NCBI GenBank assembly: GCA_012719125.1
Contig: JAAYAY010000047.1
Coordinates: 1-64,000, forward strand
Source of the DNA: Planctomycetaceae bacterium
Lineage (GTDB): Bacteria > Planctomycetota > Planctomycetia > Pirellulales > Thermoguttaceae
DNA length: 64,000 nt
Direction: 5' to 3'
Under the pieces are notes generated by a model. That model made no database searches, had not been told where the DNA came from, and worked only from the letters and a program-made list of their open reading frames with translations. Shown here piece after piece: positions 61,258 to 64,000 of the stretch; within the stretch, counting starts at the first letter, position 1, and the number at the start of each line of letters is the position of its first letter. The translations under genes were made by a program, and so were the position numbers.

Positions 61258-64000
61258 ATGACCAGTTCGGCGTCGTCGCATCACTCAAGAGAGTATCCCT
61301 CTGTGCCGGGGAATGAGTCGGGTTCGACCACTCGAAAGACGAGCGGAGAACCGATCCCGTCCGCCGACAGCCAACAGACTGTCATCTCTCATCGCCCCCC
61401 GATTGCGGCCGCTGTCCAGAATGCAGGTGACGCTCCCTCTTGGCAGTTGCCGACGACCATCCTTGGAAAACGCTTGGGTGACATCGAACTCGTCGAGCAC
61501 ATCGGTGGAGGGGGGATGGGGCAGGTCTATCGAGGGGAGGACAAGAGGCTGGGCCGTGAGGTCGCGGTCAAGATCCTCGCTCGAGATCAATCGGCCGAAC
61601 CGGACGCCGTTCGCCGGTTTTTGAACGAGGCAAGATCGGCCGCTCGGCTGAACCATCAGAATATTGCCCAGGTTTACTCGGCTGGCGAATCGGAAGATCA
61701 CCCCTACATCGTCTTCGAGTTTGTCCAGGGCGTGAACCTGCGCGCGATGATCGAAGAGCAAGGCCCGTTGACCCTTGAGGAGGCCTTGAGCTATACCCTC
61801 CAGATTGCCGACGCGCTGGCCCACGCGGCAGAACGCAGGATCGTTCACCGTGACGTCAAACCCTCGAACGTACTGATTGCTCCCAACGGCCAGGCCAAGC
61901 TGATCGATCTTGGCCTTGCCCGTTTGAACAGTCCGGGGGAGCCGGACGGCGATTTGACGGCGAGCGGAGTGACTCTAGGGACCTTTGACTACATCTCCCC
62001 GGAGCAGGCCCGAGATCCCCGCAATGCGGATTCCCGGAGCGACATCTATTCACTTGGCTGCACGCTATTCTTCATGCTCACGGGCCGCCCTCCTTTTCCG
62101 GAGGGGACCGTTCTTCAGAAGCTTCTCCAGCACCAGGGCGATGAGCCACCTGACGTATGCCAGTTTCGCCCCGATCTGCCCGACGAGGCGAGTCAGGTTC
62201 TCGCGAAAATGATGGCCAAAGACCCGCGTCGCCGCTACCCCGATTCGGCGAGGCTCATGGAGGCCCTGTTGACTCTCGCCGACCTGATCGGACTGCGGCC
62301 CGCCGGCCCAGCCCACGCCATTTGGCTCCCCCCCCAAGAGTCTCGCATCTCGACCCTCCATCGGCAGACGCCCTGGCTGGCCCCCACCGTGTCCTTGGCA
62401 TGTCTGGTGTTTGCCCTGCACCTCTTCTGGGCCAGCCGGGAAACGTCCGGGAACATGCAAGACTTCCTGGACCTGAATGGTCAGACCGTTGCGGCCCAGG
62501 CGAATCCGGACGATGCCCCGACCAATCCGCCGACATCTCCTGCCTCCCCGTCCGACGGATCCCTCGGCGGTACCCCACCCGGCAGTCCGAACGGAGCATC
62601 GACCCAGACGGTTGAAGACGCGGCTCCCACCTCGCCGCCCCCGTTCCTTCAAGCGTCGGTCTCGCCGGTTCCCTCCCTTCGTCAGAGCCTGCTGAAACCG
62701 ACTGGTCCGCCTAATCCGCGTTCCGCCTTGCCTTCTCCGTCGCTGGCGGTGTCTTACGTTCCCGGCGCACCGGCACAAGGCCTGTCGGTGCGGTCCATGT
62801 TGGGACCGGTGTCCGGCGGTCTCTCGCCTCCGACTGCCCTTCCGCCCAGCACTCAGAGTGTTTCCGCGCCGGTCGGACCGGCAGAGCCGCTGATCCCCTT
62901 GATCGTCACCGCGGACCCCCAGAACGACAACGAGTACAGGACTCTCGAGGCGGCACTGGCTTCAAACCAGGAGGCCAAGCTGATCGAATTGCGGTATAGC
63001 GGGCGCACCGTCGAGAGCCCTTTCACCGTCTCCGGTCGCCAGTTGACGATCCGCGCCGGTTCTGGGTTCAGCCCCGTGCTGGCTTTTGAACCGCGAGGAA
63101 CCGATCCGGTACTCTGCCCTCGCGACATGATCCAAGTAAGTGACGCCGTTCTGGTGATCGAGAAGATCGCCCTCGAACTGAACGTTCCTCGCGACATGCC
63201 TTCCGAATCGTGGTCGCTGTTCCGGATGTTGACGGGAGGCCGCATACGCCTCGATGCATGTTCACTCAGGATTCGCAACGCCTCCGACACCTTGCAGTCC
63301 TATCATCAAAATGCTGCATTCTTCCGGATTGCTCCTGAAGAGCCCCGCCTGATCCCGTCGCCCGAGCCGCTTCGCGCCGAACGCGAACCGGATATCGAGC
63401 TACGGAATTCCATGGCCTGCGGTGAGGCCGGCCTGATTCGCGTATCGGAGAGCAGTCCGTTGCGAATCAAGTGGCAAAACGGCTTGCTGGCGACGACGGA
63501 GCCTGCACTCTCCGTCGGCGGAAGCGGCCGCAAACCGAATCCCGGCGCGAGAATGAGCATCGAGTGGCGGGAGGTGACCGCAGTGACGGGCAACAGCCTG
63601 GTTCGACTCACTTTGGCCCCCCATCGACCCCATCTTGTACCGTTGGACTTCTCAGGCCTATCGGCTTGCGTCCTGAGCAGCCGCCAGTACCCTCTGATTC
63701 AGGTGACCGGCGCGACCGAGATTTCGGAGCTCCGAAACCAGCTCGTGTGGACCTCTGAGTCCAACGTCTTTCAAGAGAGTAGAACGCCGCTCCTTGTTAG
63801 CGATGGTCTCGGGGCGGTGGTCCAGGACGACGAACTGGCCGCAGCGATGGGGCTTCCCACATCGCCCACGATCCTCAAGTGGCAATCAACGTCAACCGAC
63901 CGCCCGATGCAGGCCATGGAATGCAGCGATTTCAGACTGAATCTCGCGGATAGCAAGATCCCCGAGACCACGCCCCCTCCGGGCTTTCGCGCCGACCCAA
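61258..64000 (+). CDS. Membrane Ser/Thr protein kinase (PknB-like), incomplete at the right edge
   Basis: At least 914 codons are open. A 65-residue Ser/Pro-rich leader precedes a Hanks-type kinase domain (about 70-340): Gly loop GGGGMGQV (83-90), Lys105 in VAVK, catalytic HRDVKPSN (197-204), a DLG (217-219) in place of DFG, and GTFDYISPEQ. One membrane segment (LAPTVSLACLVFALHLFWAS, about 374-393) leads to a Pro/Ser-rich stretch and an exported region of several hundred residues with no family I recognise. The signal sensed is unknown. The stop lies beyond the window. Confidence 0.92.
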   Translation, partial: MTSSASSHHSREYPSVPGNESGSTTRKTSGEPIPSADSQQTVISHRPPIAAAVQNAGDAPSWQLPTTILGKRLGDIELVEHIGGGGMGQVYRGEDKRLGREVAVKILARDQSAEPDAVRRFLNEARSAARLNHQNIAQVYSAGESEDHPYIVFEFVQGVNLRAMIEEQGPLTLEEALSYTLQIADALAHAAERRIVHRDVKPSNVLIAPNGQAKLIDLGLARLNSPGEPDGDLTASGVTLGTFDYISPEQARDPRNADSRSDIYSLGCTLFFMLTGRPPFPEGTVLQKLLQHQGDEPPDVCQFRPDLPDEASQVLAKMMAKDPRRRYPDSARLMEALLTLADLIGLRPAGPAHAIWLPPQESRISTLHRQTPWLAPTVSLACLVFALHLFWASRETSGNMQDFLDLNGQTVAAQANPDDAPTNPPTSPASPSDGSLGGTPPGSPNGASTQTVEDAAPTSPPPFLQASVSPVPSLRQSLLKPTGPPNPRSALPSPSLAVSYVPGAPAQGLSVRSMLGPVSGGLSPPTALPPSTQSVSAPVGPAEPLIPLIVTADPQNDNEYRTLEAALASNQEAKLIELRYSGRTVESPFTVSGRQLTIRAGSGFSPVLAFEPRGTDPVLCPRDMIQVSDAVLVIEKIALELNVPRDMPSESWSLFRMLTGGRIRLDACSLRIRNASDTLQSYHQNAAFFRIAPEEPRLIPSPEPLRAEREPDIELRNSMACGEAGLIRVSESSPLRIKWQNGLLATTEPALSVGGSGRKPNPGARMSIEWREVTAVTGNSLVRLTLAPHRPHLVPLDFSGLSACVLSSRQYPLIQVTGATEISELRNQLVWTSESNVFQESRTPLLVSDGLGAVVQDDELAAAMGLPTSPTILKWQSTSTDRPMQAMECSDFRLNLADSKIPETTPPPGFRADP

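Overview
The window looks like chromosomal DNA of a GC-rich planctomycete. Pointers, all by recognition rather than search, are: a class A RNase P RNA; a Ser/Thr kinase followed by one membrane segment; an exported protein with an LEVRAAPGGG-type N-terminus; an HU protein with an Ala/Glu-rich tail; a 72-residue lipoprotein and a ribbon-helix-helix protein of kinds I associate with this phylum; and abundant REP-like hairpins. I am fairly confident of the phylum and not of the genus. Genes lie on both strands in short operons, with accessory or decayed DNA between them.

Left part (1-24 kb). A DDE transposase lies beside the 3' half of a tRNA-Leu. A TMTC/TPR membrane protein follows, then an RNA-repair-type cluster: two RlaP-like nucleotidyltransferases, translationally coupled, and a Pnkp kinase cut off after about 60 residues. 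After 1 kb of gene-poor DNA comes a heavy-metal RND efflux operon (small Cys-containing exported protein, CzcB-like adaptor, CzcA-like pump) without an outer-membrane factor. Next are a broken CDF transporter, a Ca/Na antiporter, a KdpDE-like two-component system divergent from a TrkH potassium transporter, a polyphosphate:AMP phosphotransferase, a ceramidase-like exported enzyme and a PpiD/SurA-like anchored chaperone.

Middle part (24-42 kb). topA and a 1359-residue secreted heparinase-like protein with FG-GAP repeats are followed by 2.4 kb without credible genes. That stretch holds a degenerate tandem duplication and two copies of a conserved dyad element whose third copy is at 6.1 kb. An Rhs remnant and a four-gene run of exported proteins (Ig-like/metzincin-like, two secreted unknowns, one truncated paralogue) come next, then a glycosyltransferase and a zinc-ribbon/SseB-like/DUF4272 protein.

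Right part (42-64 kb) is mainly housekeeping: pyrD-trpS-membrane protein-acpS, a small lipoprotein, HU, a giant FAD/Fe-S oxidoreductase coupled to a YkgJ-type protein, folE, a Lon-substrate-binding-domain protein, DUF309, nth-dcd, an FHA-rsgA-hflX-SDR operon with overlapping ends, a TIGR01212 radical SAM protein, rnpB, a ribbon-helix-helix protein, and a Ser/Thr kinase that runs off the right edge.

The best candidates for something undescribed are the conserved dyad element with its decayed host DNA, the four-gene exported operon at 34.0-39.7 kb, and the RlaP pair with the amputated Pnkp. All identifications come from reading the sequence; no database was searched.
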